Source: CAZDCD01 sp964503885
GTDB taxonomy: Bacteria; Bacteroidota; Bacteroidia; Bacteroidales; UBA10428
Reading direction: 5' to 3'
DNA: 64,000 nt
Assembly: GCA_964503885.1 (NCBI GenBank)
Contig: CAZDCD010000001.1
Coordinates: 275,646 to 339,645, forward strand
Shown: one piece after another, positions 43,957-52,095 of the stretch
Position numbering within the stretch: position 1 is the stretch's first letter
How the letters are laid out: each line of letters opens with the position of its first letter
Notes under the pieces: model-generated
Database searches by the model: none
Told to the model about the DNA's origin: nothing
The model's input: only the letters and a program-made list of their open reading frames with translations
Position numbers and translations under genes: made by a program

Positions 43957-45693
43957 TCATGCGAGCAGGTTTTTCATTTTGGTTACCAGCAATTCAACCT
44001 GAAAAGGTTTACTGATATAGTCATTCATGCCGGCCGCCAGGCATTCTTCCTTATCACCTGACATGGCATTTGCCGTTATTGCAATAATTGGCACATGCGT
44101 ATTTGTGCTTGCTTCGAGTTCCCTGATTTTCCTGGTAGCTACTATTCCGTTCATCACCGGCATCTGTATATCCATAAGTATTAAGTCATAACGTGTTGTA
44201 CCGAATTTGTCAAGAGCCTCTTTGCCATTCGCTGCTACATCCACATTTTTAATGTATTTCTTTAGGCTTAAAATCACAATTTTCTGGTTAATGGCATTGT
44301 CTTCAACAAGCAATATTTTTGCATCTTCAAGTTTAACTTTCTCTGCGAATTTCGGGAAGACAATCTCACTATCTGCAGACACCTCCTGGTCCCGTTCAAG
44401 GGTTTTGTTGATATCCAGGTTGTATCTGAGGGTAAACGAGAATTTCGTGAACTCGTCGTCGGTAGTTAAATTGAGCCTGCTCCCCTGTATTTCCAGAATC
44501 TTTTGTGCTATGTTAAGATCAAAGGAAATCGGATCTCCTTCCGGAATCTTGTTCCCTGTAACATATGCCTTATAATTTTCATTACCTGCGTTGACCAATG
44601 CAATACTCGGACACCGTATCTCAAACAACAGATTGACTTCGATTTCCGAAATATCAGCAATGCTGACTTCAATTAAAATCGAAAATTTTTCCTCACTCAA
44701 TACCTTGGTTATATTTTCCAGTAGGTTAAGAAATATCTGTTTTAACCGTATCGGATCGCCGGTAAGATTATATTTCAGCTGCTCAGTAACTATAAGGTTA
44801 ATCTCAAGGTTATCACGAAACTGATCCCTGAACAGTTTTAACGTATTATCGATAGTTGTGAACAGGTTGAAACTTGCTTTGCTTTCAGGCGTCCTGTCGA
44901 TTTCAACCTTTGAGACCCTGACAATATTATTTACTACATTTATCAGGTTATTTGTGGAGGCAATAATGGTATCCAGCAAATCCTGCTGGTCGCTGTCCAT
45001 TTTTTTCCTGTCAATCAGGTTCGATACCATCGTCAGGTTGTTGAGCGGAGTTCGTATCTGATGTGAAAGGGTGGAGAGAAAATCATCCTTCTTTCTGCTT
45101 TCTATCCTGCTGTCCTGTATAGATTTTTCCTGTCTTTTGGAATATAAAGATCGTTCAAGTTCAAAAAAATACGATATAATAAGAATAATAAGATATACTG
45201 AAAGTATCTTGATAGAAAAAATCAGGTTGTATTCCATGAGCGAAGGAATCATTTTTTGAAGGAAAAGGGTCAATCCGAGCAGCAAAAAGAAACCCAATGA
45301 TAGTAACCCGCCTTTTCTGTGATCATACAATGCGATGAATGCAATCGGCACAACATTGATCCACAGATATCCCATACCCCCTGTTCCTCCGGTAATAAAT
45401 ACATACAATATTACCAGAATACCCGTGACTGAAAGAAGGGTTATCGCAGTTTTCCATAAATTATACCGCCAGTTTACGATCAGGCAGAAAATACTTAATG
45501 CCGCGGCAAAAAACAAAATCACGGTCTGCAGCACTAAATTGCATGAATACGAAATAAATCCGTAAACAAAGTAAAAAACAAAGGTCACCAGTGCTGATAT
45601 ATGCACCTGAAAAAGTTTCCTGGCCATTTCAGGATCTATCCGGTCAGAAATTCTGGAATAGAAATTGTAAGATATTTTCTCTAGTAATCGCAT
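43957..45693 (-). CDS. Hybrid histidine kinase with degenerate ATPase domain
   Basis: 578 residues: about six membrane helices (30-175), a HisKA dimerisation domain with phosphoacceptor His211 (LSHQIRTPLNNL), an HATPase-like domain (about 320-440) and a receiver domain with Asp508 (LILMDIQMPVMNG) and Lys in YISKPF. The N-box region is recognisable (QIFLNLLENITK), but the DxGxGI and GxGLGL boxes that hold ATP are not seen; the matching places read FEIRCPSIALV and DPISFDLNIAQKIL. It may be a pseudokinase or an unusually diverged enzyme. Confidence 0.85.
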   Translation of the reverse strand: MRLLEKISYNFYSRISDRIDPEMARKLFQVHISALVTFVFYFVYGFISYSCNLVLQTVILFFAAALSIFCLIVNWRYNLWKTAITLLSVTGILVILYVFITGGTGGMGYLWINVVPIAFIALYDHRKGGLLSLGFFLLLGLTLFLQKMIPSLMEYNLIFSIKILSVYLIILIISYFFELERSLYSKRQEKSIQDSRIESRKKDDFLSTLSHQIRTPLNNLTMVSNLIDRKKMDSDQQDLLDTIIASTNNLINVVNNIVRVSKVEIDRTPESKASFNLFTTIDNTLKLFRDQFRDNLEINLIVTEQLKYNLTGDPIRLKQIFLNLLENITKVLSEEKFSILIEVSIADISEIEVNLLFEIRCPSIALVNAGNENYKAYVTGNKIPEGDPISFDLNIAQKILEIQGSRLNLTTDDEFTKFSFTLRYNLDINKTLERDQEVSADSEIVFPKFAEKVKLEDAKILLVEDNAINQKIVILSLKKYIKNVDVAANGKEALDKFGTTRYDLILMDIQMPVMNGIVATRKIRELEASTNTHVPIIAITANAMSGDKEECLAAGMNDYISKPFQVELLVTKMKNLLA

Positions 45694-45822
45694 AAATGAT
45701 GATCTTTCTTATATAAAGATAAATAAAAAAAAATTTTGAACGGGTATGTTAAAAAAAATTAAGCTCAGGAAAATACTTAAATCTGCAAAGACTTAAAAAT
45801 CTTTTTCAATAATTTTCGTTAA

Positions 45823-45855
45823 TTGAGCAGGATAAATATTTATTAAATAAATTTG
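45823..45855 (+). promoter_or_regulatory. Promoter of the exported unknown gene at 45884
   Basis: TTG at 45823-45825 and TAAATTTG at 45848-45855 are 22 bp apart, within the range of Bacteroidota promoters. The expected start of transcription leaves almost no leader before the ATG at 45866, favouring the ATG at 45884. Confidence 0.6.
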
Positions 45856-45883
45856 TTATAGAGGCATGATCAGTTTGCGTACC

Positions 45884-46558
45884 ATGAAACATACTGTTAT
45901 ATTAGCAATTAACCTGCTGGCATTTTGTCCCCTTATCTATGGACAAACCGATACAGGTCTTGTCAAATACAATCCCGAATTTAAATTTAATGAGGGTATT
46001 TTCCTCAACTTCGAACAGGTCAGAAATAATCAGCCTGTGGCAAAATCAAGAATATTGGCCGATGTTGGGTTCGATGATCCGCATTTTTACGACAGGGTAC
46101 TGGAAGATAAAAAAATTAGCTTTTACGATAATTATGGTGTTAAGCAGGAGATTTCGACAAGAAATATCTGGGGATATTCACGGAACGGAGTCTTGTATAT
46201 CAACATTAACGCTGGGTACTACCGGATAACCATTGTCGGAGCCATTTGCCATTTTGTGGCTAACCTGACCACCTATTCAAATGATTATTATACCTCCCCA
46301 TACCCCTATTATAATTATGGATATCCTTATGGAAGGCAGGCAAGTCATCCCACAACAGAAATGAGGCAATACCTGCTCGATTTCAGTACCGGCAGGATCA
46401 TGGAATATGACATTGCAAGTGTTGAAGTCCTTCTGATGAAGGATCCCGAGCTGTATGATGAATTTATGGCCCTGCGAAATAAAAAGAAAAAACAACTCAA
46501 ATTTTTATACATCAGAAAATTCAACGAGAGGAATCCCTTGTATTTTCCGGTACATTAA
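45884..46558 (+). CDS. Exported protein of unknown function
   Basis: About 224 residues. A signal peptide runs from MKHTVILAINLLAF to about IYGQ. The mature part is beta-rich in its first half (NEGIFLNFEQV, ISFYDNYGVKQEISTRNIWGYSRNG) and contains a Tyr/Pro-rich loop (YYTSPYPYYNYGYPYG). I do not recognise a family. I prefer ATG 45884 over 45866 because of the promoter and because the signal peptide starts there. Followed 65 bp later by another exported unknown gene on the same strand. Confidence 0.6.
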   Translation: MKHTVILAINLLAFCPLIYGQTDTGLVKYNPEFKFNEGIFLNFEQVRNNQPVAKSRILADVGFDDPHFYDRVLEDKKISFYDNYGVKQEISTRNIWGYSRNGVLYININAGYYRITIVGAICHFVANLTTYSNDYYTSPYPYYNYGYPYGRQASHPTTEMRQYLLDFSTGRIMEYDIASVEVLLMKDPELYDEFMALRNKKKKQLKFLYIRKFNERNPLYFPVH

Positions 46559-46623
46559 CGCGAATATTTCCGACAAATCTTCAATACATAAACATACTAA
46601 GTATTCACCATAAATAAACAGTT

Positions 46624-47469
46624 ATGAAAAAAATATGTTTGACGGCAGTGCTCGCAGGTTTATTTGTCATTGCTTACAGCCAGGATTATGTGCCTTCGCG
46701 GGAAGATATCAAAACTTTTTTTACAACCAAAACCCTTGTGGTGCTGGATGATAATCCGCTGATGGAATACAACTATAATATCAAGGAAGTGATGAAACAG
46801 GAATGGACGATAACCGATTATGATTTCATATCGTCAAAAGAATTTGAAGAAAAACGTCTCGATCCGCAGTATTCATTTCTACTTATGACACAGGTCAGAT
46901 TCGAGAACGATAAGACCGATGCCATTTACCGGTTCCTGCATCTTTCACTGGGGGGGAATTATTTCAGGTTGAACCAGATGCCCGATATGGCGTCGGTACC
47001 TGTGGCATACTATAATGTCGATGAAGATAACTATGCTTACAAACTGGGTATACTGGTCAGGTTCATTCAAAATCATGCGCTGCTCATAAAAGATCATCCT
47101 GAAATAGTATCGGCCAACGTACTGAAACATTACAACAACAATATCAGGGATATTAAGGGTAAAACACTTTACCTTCTCGAAAATGAACTGGCCAAAGACG
47201 TGAACTCAGTTGCGCGCATAAAAAAGGTGTATCCGTATAAATTTAAAATTGTTGATAAGAAAGAAATTGAACAGGCGATAAAAGACAGAAATGATAATAT
47301 TGTTTTCTTGCATAAGGTAGGTCCCGAAGGGACAAAAATAAATGCCCGGTGCTACAAGGTAATAATTGGAGCCGGTGACGCCAAATTCTATTATTTTGAT
47401 TACCATAAGATCAATGATAAAAATCCCGACGGGTTTCTGGAAAGTGACTTTAAAAAACTGGCCAAATGA
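46624..47469 (+). CDS. Exported protein of unknown function
   Basis: 281 residues with a clear signal peptide (MKKICLTAVLAGLFVIAYSQ). The mature part is mixed alpha/beta: KTLVVLDDNPLMEYNYNIKEVM, QYSFLLMTQVRFE, then a helical middle (VRFIQNHALLIKDH, YNNNIRDIKGKTLYLLENELA) and a C-terminal strand-rich end (RCYKVIIGAGDAKFYYFDYH). The plan recalls conserved Bacteroidota periplasmic proteins without a named domain. Function unknown. Candidate terminator hairpin 30 bp downstream. Confidence 0.65.
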   Translation: MKKICLTAVLAGLFVIAYSQDYVPSREDIKTFFTTKTLVVLDDNPLMEYNYNIKEVMKQEWTITDYDFISSKEFEEKRLDPQYSFLLMTQVRFENDKTDAIYRFLHLSLGGNYFRLNQMPDMASVPVAYYNVDEDNYAYKLGILVRFIQNHALLIKDHPEIVSANVLKHYNNNIRDIKGKTLYLLENELAKDVNSVARIKKVYPYKFKIVDKKEIEQAIKDRNDNIVFLHKVGPEGTKINARCYKVIIGAGDAKFYYFDYHKINDKNPDGFLESDFKKLAK

Positions 47470-47498
47470 TCTGAGGTATGTGGCCACCCTGAAAACCC

Positions 47499-47519
47499 GA
47501 ACGGAGAAACACGCCGTTC
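47499..47519 (+). terminator. Candidate terminator hairpin
   Basis: GAACGG (47499-47504) pairs with CCGTTC (47514-47519) around a 9-nt loop, followed by AGGTTCTTTTA. The T-run is short, so confidence is moderate. Confidence 0.45.
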
Positions 47520-47745
47520 AGGTTCTTTTAGATTTCGGCCAACATGTATCATTAGATCCTGATCTGTTCACAAGATCAGCTTTTTCAGAAATAGGCCGTA
47601 CGAATTCCATGACCAGTCCTGCAAGTCCGGTAGTCGCTGCCCCAAACCTGACATTTTGTTGATATTAAGTGATAAAAGGGCTTCCCAACCTTTGTCAATA
47701 ATTCGAAATATACCTAACTTCGATATTGGATAATAAACTTTGGGT

Positions 47746-48468
47746 ATGAGGTTTTTAAAAGTAACTGTTCTGCTGATATTTACAGTAAACCTATCCTACG
47801 GGCAATCAGACATACAAACGCTTCTTGCAGTAGCATCGGCAAATCTTAAAAATGAAAAGTACGATGTTGCCCTGAATATGGTAAAGGAAGTGCTTGTATA
47901 TGAGCCGGAAAATACTCATGCATTGCAGATGGAAATAAATATCTATATGCTGCAGGATGACCTGAAAAGCGCTGCCTCAGCCGCTGAAGAAGCAATTGAA
48001 AAACTTCCCGGAGATCCTGAATTCATATACCTTTACGGACTTATTAATCTGGAGCGGGGCAGAGATCAGAAGGCAGTTAACGAATTTGATAAAATAATCG
48101 AACAAAATTCATACTCCGGAATGTACAAAGTGTATCTTAACCGTGGCGTAGCCTATACAAACCTGCAGGAATACGAACTGGCTCTTGCCGATTACAGAAA
48201 ATCAATAGAGCTGGAGCCTGGTAATGCTGCCGCCTATCACAGCCGGGGAATGTTGAATTACCAGCTGAGGGATTATTCTGCTGCGGTGAGTGATTTCCGG
48301 CAGGCGCTGCTCTTCAATAGCGATAATCCTGAAACTCAGTTTAATCTGGGAATGTCCTATTTCAAGATGGATGAAAAAGAAAATGCCTGTCCGCACTTCC
48401 ATCAGGCCTGCAAAAATGGGAACCTGAATGCCTGTAAGATGGTTCTTATGGAATGTTCCAATGAATAA
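47746..48468 (+). CDS. Exported tetratricopeptide-repeat protein
   Basis: 240 residues: signal peptide to about SYGQ (residue 20), then five to six TPR units (LKNEKYDVALNMVKEVLVYEPEN, EFIYLYGLINLERG, VYLNRGVAYTNLQEYELALADY, AAYHSRGMLNYQLRDYSAAV, TQFNLGMSYFKMDEKENACP), ending with a Sel1-like NGNLNACKMV. TPR domains mediate protein contacts in the periplasm; the partner is unknown. Start chosen at ATG 47746; a TTG six bases upstream is in frame but less likely. Confidence 0.85.
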   Translation: MRFLKVTVLLIFTVNLSYGQSDIQTLLAVASANLKNEKYDVALNMVKEVLVYEPENTHALQMEINIYMLQDDLKSAASAAEEAIEKLPGDPEFIYLYGLINLERGRDQKAVNEFDKIIEQNSYSGMYKVYLNRGVAYTNLQEYELALADYRKSIELEPGNAAAYHSRGMLNYQLRDYSAAVSDFRQALLFNSDNPETQFNLGMSYFKMDEKENACPHFHQACKNGNLNACKMVLMECSNE

Positions 48469-48546
48469 CCCTGTAATAGTATACTGTGCTATTCACTTCC
48501 TGTCCCCAAAAAAGAACAATCGGGATATTTTCTCCCTGAGTTTTTA

Positions 48547-48554
48547 TAATTTTG
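48547..48554 (+). promoter_or_regulatory. Putative -7 element of the glycosyltransferase gene
   Basis: TAATTTTG matches TAnnTTTG, 22 bases ahead of the ATG at 48577. No convincing -33 TTG at the right distance. Confidence 0.4.
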
Positions 48555-48576
48555 AGCCCTCTTGCAACCCACATGA

Positions 48577-50547
48577 ATGGATATCTCTGTAATCATAATA
48601 AATTATAACGTTAAACATTTTCTTGAGCATTGCCTGCACTCAGTATTCAATGCATCAAAGAATTTAGAAGTGGAGGTTTTTGTTGTCGACAACAATTCTG
48701 TCGATGGATCAACACTCATGTTGCGGGAAAAATTTCCCGGGGTTAAACGCATCGAAAACAAAATCAATTATGGGTTTGCAAAGGCAAATAACCAGGCAAT
48801 AAAACAAGCCAAAGGAAAATACATACTGATTCTCAACCCTGATACTGTAATTGAAGAAAAAACACTTGATAGTTGTTACAGTTTCATGGAAGACCATGAA
48901 GAGGCAGGGATAACCGGGGTAAAAATGATCGACGGCAAAGGCAATTATCTCCCTGAGTCCAAGAGGGCACTCCCTACACCCTCGGTTGCCTTCTATAAGA
49001 TTTTCGGCCTCTCAGCCCTTTTTCCAAAATCACGGAGATTCGGAAGATACCACCTTGGTTTTCTCGATAAAGACGAAATAAACCCTGTTAATGTACTTCC
49101 CGGCGCTTTTATGTTTATCCGGAAACAGGTGCTTGACAAAGTAGGGTATTTCGATGAGACTTTTTTTATGTATGGTGAGGATATTGATCTCTCATACAGG
49201 GTAAATATGGCCGGGTATAAAAATTATTATTATCCGAAAACAACCATAATCCATTATAAGGGAGAGAGCACAAAAAAAGGAAGCATCAATTACGTAATGC
49301 TTTTTTACAATGCCATGATCATTTTTGCGAAAAAACATTTTTCTTCGCCAAATGCGTATTTTCTTTCCATCCTCATTCATTCTGCAATATACATTCGTGC
49401 AGGTCTTTCCATCATACGGAGGTTGATTATTACCTCGATAAATCCGTTGCTAAATGCTCTTATGATCTTCCTGGGATATTGGCTATTCTTACCGTTCTGG
49501 GAAAATTATGTATTTCAAAAAAACGGGTTCTATCCCGATACTTATTTGAAATTTGTGGTGCCTTCCTATATCCTTATCTGGCTTATTTCATTGTACCTTT
49601 CGGGTGCATTTGAAAAACATATCCGCACCGGAAACATCATACGCGGGGTACTGTTGGGTTCATTGAGCATTCTGATTATTTACGCGCTATTGCCTGAACA
49701 CCTCCGCTTTTCAAGGGCACTGATCGTTCTGGGAACAATTTGGACACTGATGTCAACATTTTCAACACGTATTTTGTTAAGTGTAATTGACAATGCAAAT
49801 TTCAGGTTCGAAATAATTCGGCATATAAAACGCATGCTTATTATTGGTGACCAGGCAGAAAGCCAAAGAGTATATTCTATTGTGAAACAAACTCAGGTGA
49901 AACCCGAACTCGTTGGTATTGTTAATCCCGATACAAATGGCGATAATACTGGCTATATCGGAAACCTTTCGCAGATCGTGGAGATTGTAAGCATCAATAA
50001 GATCGATGAAGTGATTTTTTGTGCGAAAAGCATGCCTTCGCAAATCATCATTGGCAATATGCTTAAGCTTACCGGTACCGATGTTGATTTTAAAATCGCA
50101 CCTCCTGAAAGCCTTTCCATAATTGGAAGCAATTCTATCAATACAGCAGGTGATCTGTACACAGTGAGTGTTAATTCTATTTCAAAAGGAATAAATAAAC
50201 GCAAGAAGCGATTGTTTGATTTTCTGACGGCTGTTTTGCTGCTATTGCTTACACCAGTCACTGTATGGTTTATAAGCAATCCTTTCAGGATGGTGGCAAA
50301 TATACTGAAAGTGATCGCAGGCAAGCTTACATTTGTCGGGTATAAGGCCGGTGATCATTCCGTTGCTGAAAAACTTCCGCCTCTTCGGCCCGGAATACTC
50401 ACCCCGATGGAAGCCCTGAACAGAGAAATTACCGATACCTCGATGATCGATAAAATAAATATGATCTATGCCAAGGATTATAAGATGATCAATGATATGA
50501 ATATTGTGGTTAAGGGGTTCACCAAATTGGGACGAAAACGAGCCTAA
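48577..50547 (+). CDS. GT2 glycosyltransferase fused to a sugar-phosphotransferase-like half
   Basis: 656 residues. Residues 1-240 are a family 2 (rhamnosyl-type) glycosyltransferase: VIIINYNVKHFLEHCL, VDNNSVDGS, LNPDTVIEE, and the acceptor region FFMYGEDIDLSYRV. Residues 260-420 hold four or five membrane helices. Residues 425-530 look like the nucleotide/CoA-binding-like domain of WcaJ/CpsE proteins (RMLIIGDQAESQRVY, LVGIVNP). The C-terminus starts like a bacterial sugar transferase (KKRLFDF, membrane helix) and ends with LPPLRPGI, but the catalytic core between is missing. Probably acts in surface glycan assembly. Ten bases before the E2 gene. Confidence 0.8.
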   Translation: MDISVIIINYNVKHFLEHCLHSVFNASKNLEVEVFVVDNNSVDGSTLMLREKFPGVKRIENKINYGFAKANNQAIKQAKGKYILILNPDTVIEEKTLDSCYSFMEDHEEAGITGVKMIDGKGNYLPESKRALPTPSVAFYKIFGLSALFPKSRRFGRYHLGFLDKDEINPVNVLPGAFMFIRKQVLDKVGYFDETFFMYGEDIDLSYRVNMAGYKNYYYPKTTIIHYKGESTKKGSINYVMLFYNAMIIFAKKHFSSPNAYFLSILIHSAIYIRAGLSIIRRLIITSINPLLNALMIFLGYWLFLPFWENYVFQKNGFYPDTYLKFVVPSYILIWLISLYLSGAFEKHIRTGNIIRGVLLGSLSILIIYALLPEHLRFSRALIVLGTIWTLMSTFSTRILLSVIDNANFRFEIIRHIKRMLIIGDQAESQRVYSIVKQTQVKPELVGIVNPDTNGDNTGYIGNLSQIVEIVSINKIDEVIFCAKSMPSQIIIGNMLKLTGTDVDFKIAPPESLSIIGSNSINTAGDLYTVSVNSISKGINKRKKRLFDFLTAVLLLLLTPVTVWFISNPFRMVANILKVIAGKLTFVGYKAGDHSVAEKLPPLRPGILTPMEALNREITDTSMIDKINMIYAKDYKMINDMNIVVKGFTKLGRKRA

Positions 50548-50557
50548 ACAGTAACTG

Positions 50558-51901
50558 ATGGCACAGCATGAGATTAAATTACCGGCAATGGGAGAAGGAA
50601 TCATTGAAGCAATCATTACAAGGTGGCTGGTTGAAGAAGGAGCATTTGTAAATGAAGACGATCCGATCGTAGAGATCGCCACCGATAAGGTTGATTCGGA
50701 AATCCCCTCTCCCTTTACAGGAACTATGGCGAAAATCCTCTATAAGGAAGGAGAAATTCCCAAAGTCGGCGAAACCATCGCAGTTATATCCAACGATATG
50801 GAAAAGAATTCACCTGACGCGGATACCGTGCCGTCTGACGAATACATGAGCAAAGAAACTATTCCTGCCGATGAACCGGACATTCCCGTTGATGCCGGTA
50901 TTGAAGATCCGGAACCAGTGCCTGAAATGCAGGCTGAAAAAGAGGGAACATATATCTCACCCTTTATTAGAGATATGGCAAAACGGCGCGGCATACCATT
51001 TGCTGAACTGGCAAATGTTAAAGGCACCGGTAAAGATAACCGCATTACCAAAGATGATATACTCAATTACATTCAGTCGGGCCGGACGTTCAGAAAAAGG
51101 ATTCAGTCTCCGGAACATTTGCCGCACAAATCATCCGTTATATCAGAAATCGTACATTCTGTTCCTGATGATTTCTCACTGGCACATTCGGGTGAAACCG
51201 ATATAGTTAAAATGGACCGGATCCGGAAAATTATTGCAGACAATATGCTAAAATCAAAACGAACCGCTCCGCACGTAACTTCTTTTGCCGAAGTGGATGT
51301 TACCGATATGGTACTATGGAGGGAGAAAATAAAGCATGATTTCTCACAAACCGAAGGGGTCAACATTACCTATACCGTACTTTTTACCGAAATTGTCGCC
51401 CTTGCCCTTAAGGAATTTCCAAAGATCAATGCCTCGGTGGACGGAGATAAAATACTGATCAAAAAAGAAATCAATATTGGAATAGCCACAGCCCTTCAGA
51501 ATGGAAACCTTGTTGTACCTGTAATTAAGAATACCGACAAAGAAAATGTCCGTGGCCTTTCGCATAAGATCCACGACCTTGCCATGCGGGCAAGGCAGAA
51601 CAAACTCTTTCCGAATGAAATCCGGGGCGGAACATTTACCATTACCAATATAGGCCAGTATAACAGTATCACGGGAACTCCGATCATCAACCTTCCCGAA
51701 GTGGCAATCCTGGCTATTGGCATTATCAAAAAAAAGCCGGCAGTAGTATATATGCCCGGCGGACCCGGTATTGCCATCCGGGATATCGTAATACTTTCAC
51801 TTACCTATGACCACCGGATTATTGATGGTGCCCTGGGGGGAGAATTTTTAAACCGGATAGCTTACCATCTCGAACATTTTAACCGCGATAAAACCTGGTA
51901 A
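50558..51901 (+). CDS. 2-oxoacid dehydrogenase E2 (dihydrolipoamide acyltransferase)
   Basis: 447 residues in three parts: one lipoyl domain (1-80, lipoyl Lys in EIATDKVDSE), a peripheral subunit-binding domain (about 130-170, YISPFIRDMAKRRGIPF and GTGKDNRITKDDI), and the catalytic acyltransferase domain (220-447) with TYDHRIIDGALGGEF carrying the active-site His. The single lipoyl domain and motif set suit the branched-chain or 2-oxoglutarate/pyruvate E2 group; the substrate cannot be fixed. No E1 or E3 gene is nearby. It is only 10 bp after the glycosyltransferase, so the two may be cotranscribed. Confidence 0.9.
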   Translation: MAQHEIKLPAMGEGIIEAIITRWLVEEGAFVNEDDPIVEIATDKVDSEIPSPFTGTMAKILYKEGEIPKVGETIAVISNDMEKNSPDADTVPSDEYMSKETIPADEPDIPVDAGIEDPEPVPEMQAEKEGTYISPFIRDMAKRRGIPFAELANVKGTGKDNRITKDDILNYIQSGRTFRKRIQSPEHLPHKSSVISEIVHSVPDDFSLAHSGETDIVKMDRIRKIIADNMLKSKRTAPHVTSFAEVDVTDMVLWREKIKHDFSQTEGVNITYTVLFTEIVALALKEFPKINASVDGDKILIKKEINIGIATALQNGNLVVPVIKNTDKENVRGLSHKIHDLAMRARQNKLFPNEIRGGTFTITNIGQYNSITGTPIINLPEVAILAIGIIKKKPAVVYMPGGPGIAIRDIVILSLTYDHRIIDGALGGEFLNRIAYHLEHFNRDKTW

Positions 51902-51935
51902 TTTTCTTTCCGGAGTGTTCCGCCGAAAAGAAAAT
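51901..51935 (+). terminator. Candidate terminator after the E2 gene
   Basis: ATTTTCTTT (51901-51909) is complementary to AAAGAAAAT (51927-51935) around a GC-rich centre (CCGG...CCGCCG) that can add pairs. It begins at the last base of the stop codon and is A/T-flanked on both strands. Confidence 0.5.
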
Positions 51936-52067
51936 CGGTGAACCGGGGTAAAATCTATGATCAGATACCTGCCCGTTAATTGTGAAATTTATTTATCTTT
52001 AAATCAGAATACTTCACTGTTTGCAAGTGACAAATATACATTTAGACAGCTATTTAATTTTTATTAT

Positions 52068-52075
52068 TAAATTTG
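52068..52075 (+). promoter_or_regulatory. -7 element upstream of the tandem propeller genes
   Basis: TAAATTTG matches TAnnTTTG. The 15-mer TAAATTTGTTTAAAC at 52068-52082 recurs exactly at 57680-57694 ahead of a paralogue, at nearly the same distance from the start codon. No clear -33 TTG is seen here. Confidence 0.5.
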
Positions 52076-52095
52076 TTTAAACCAAATTTCATACT

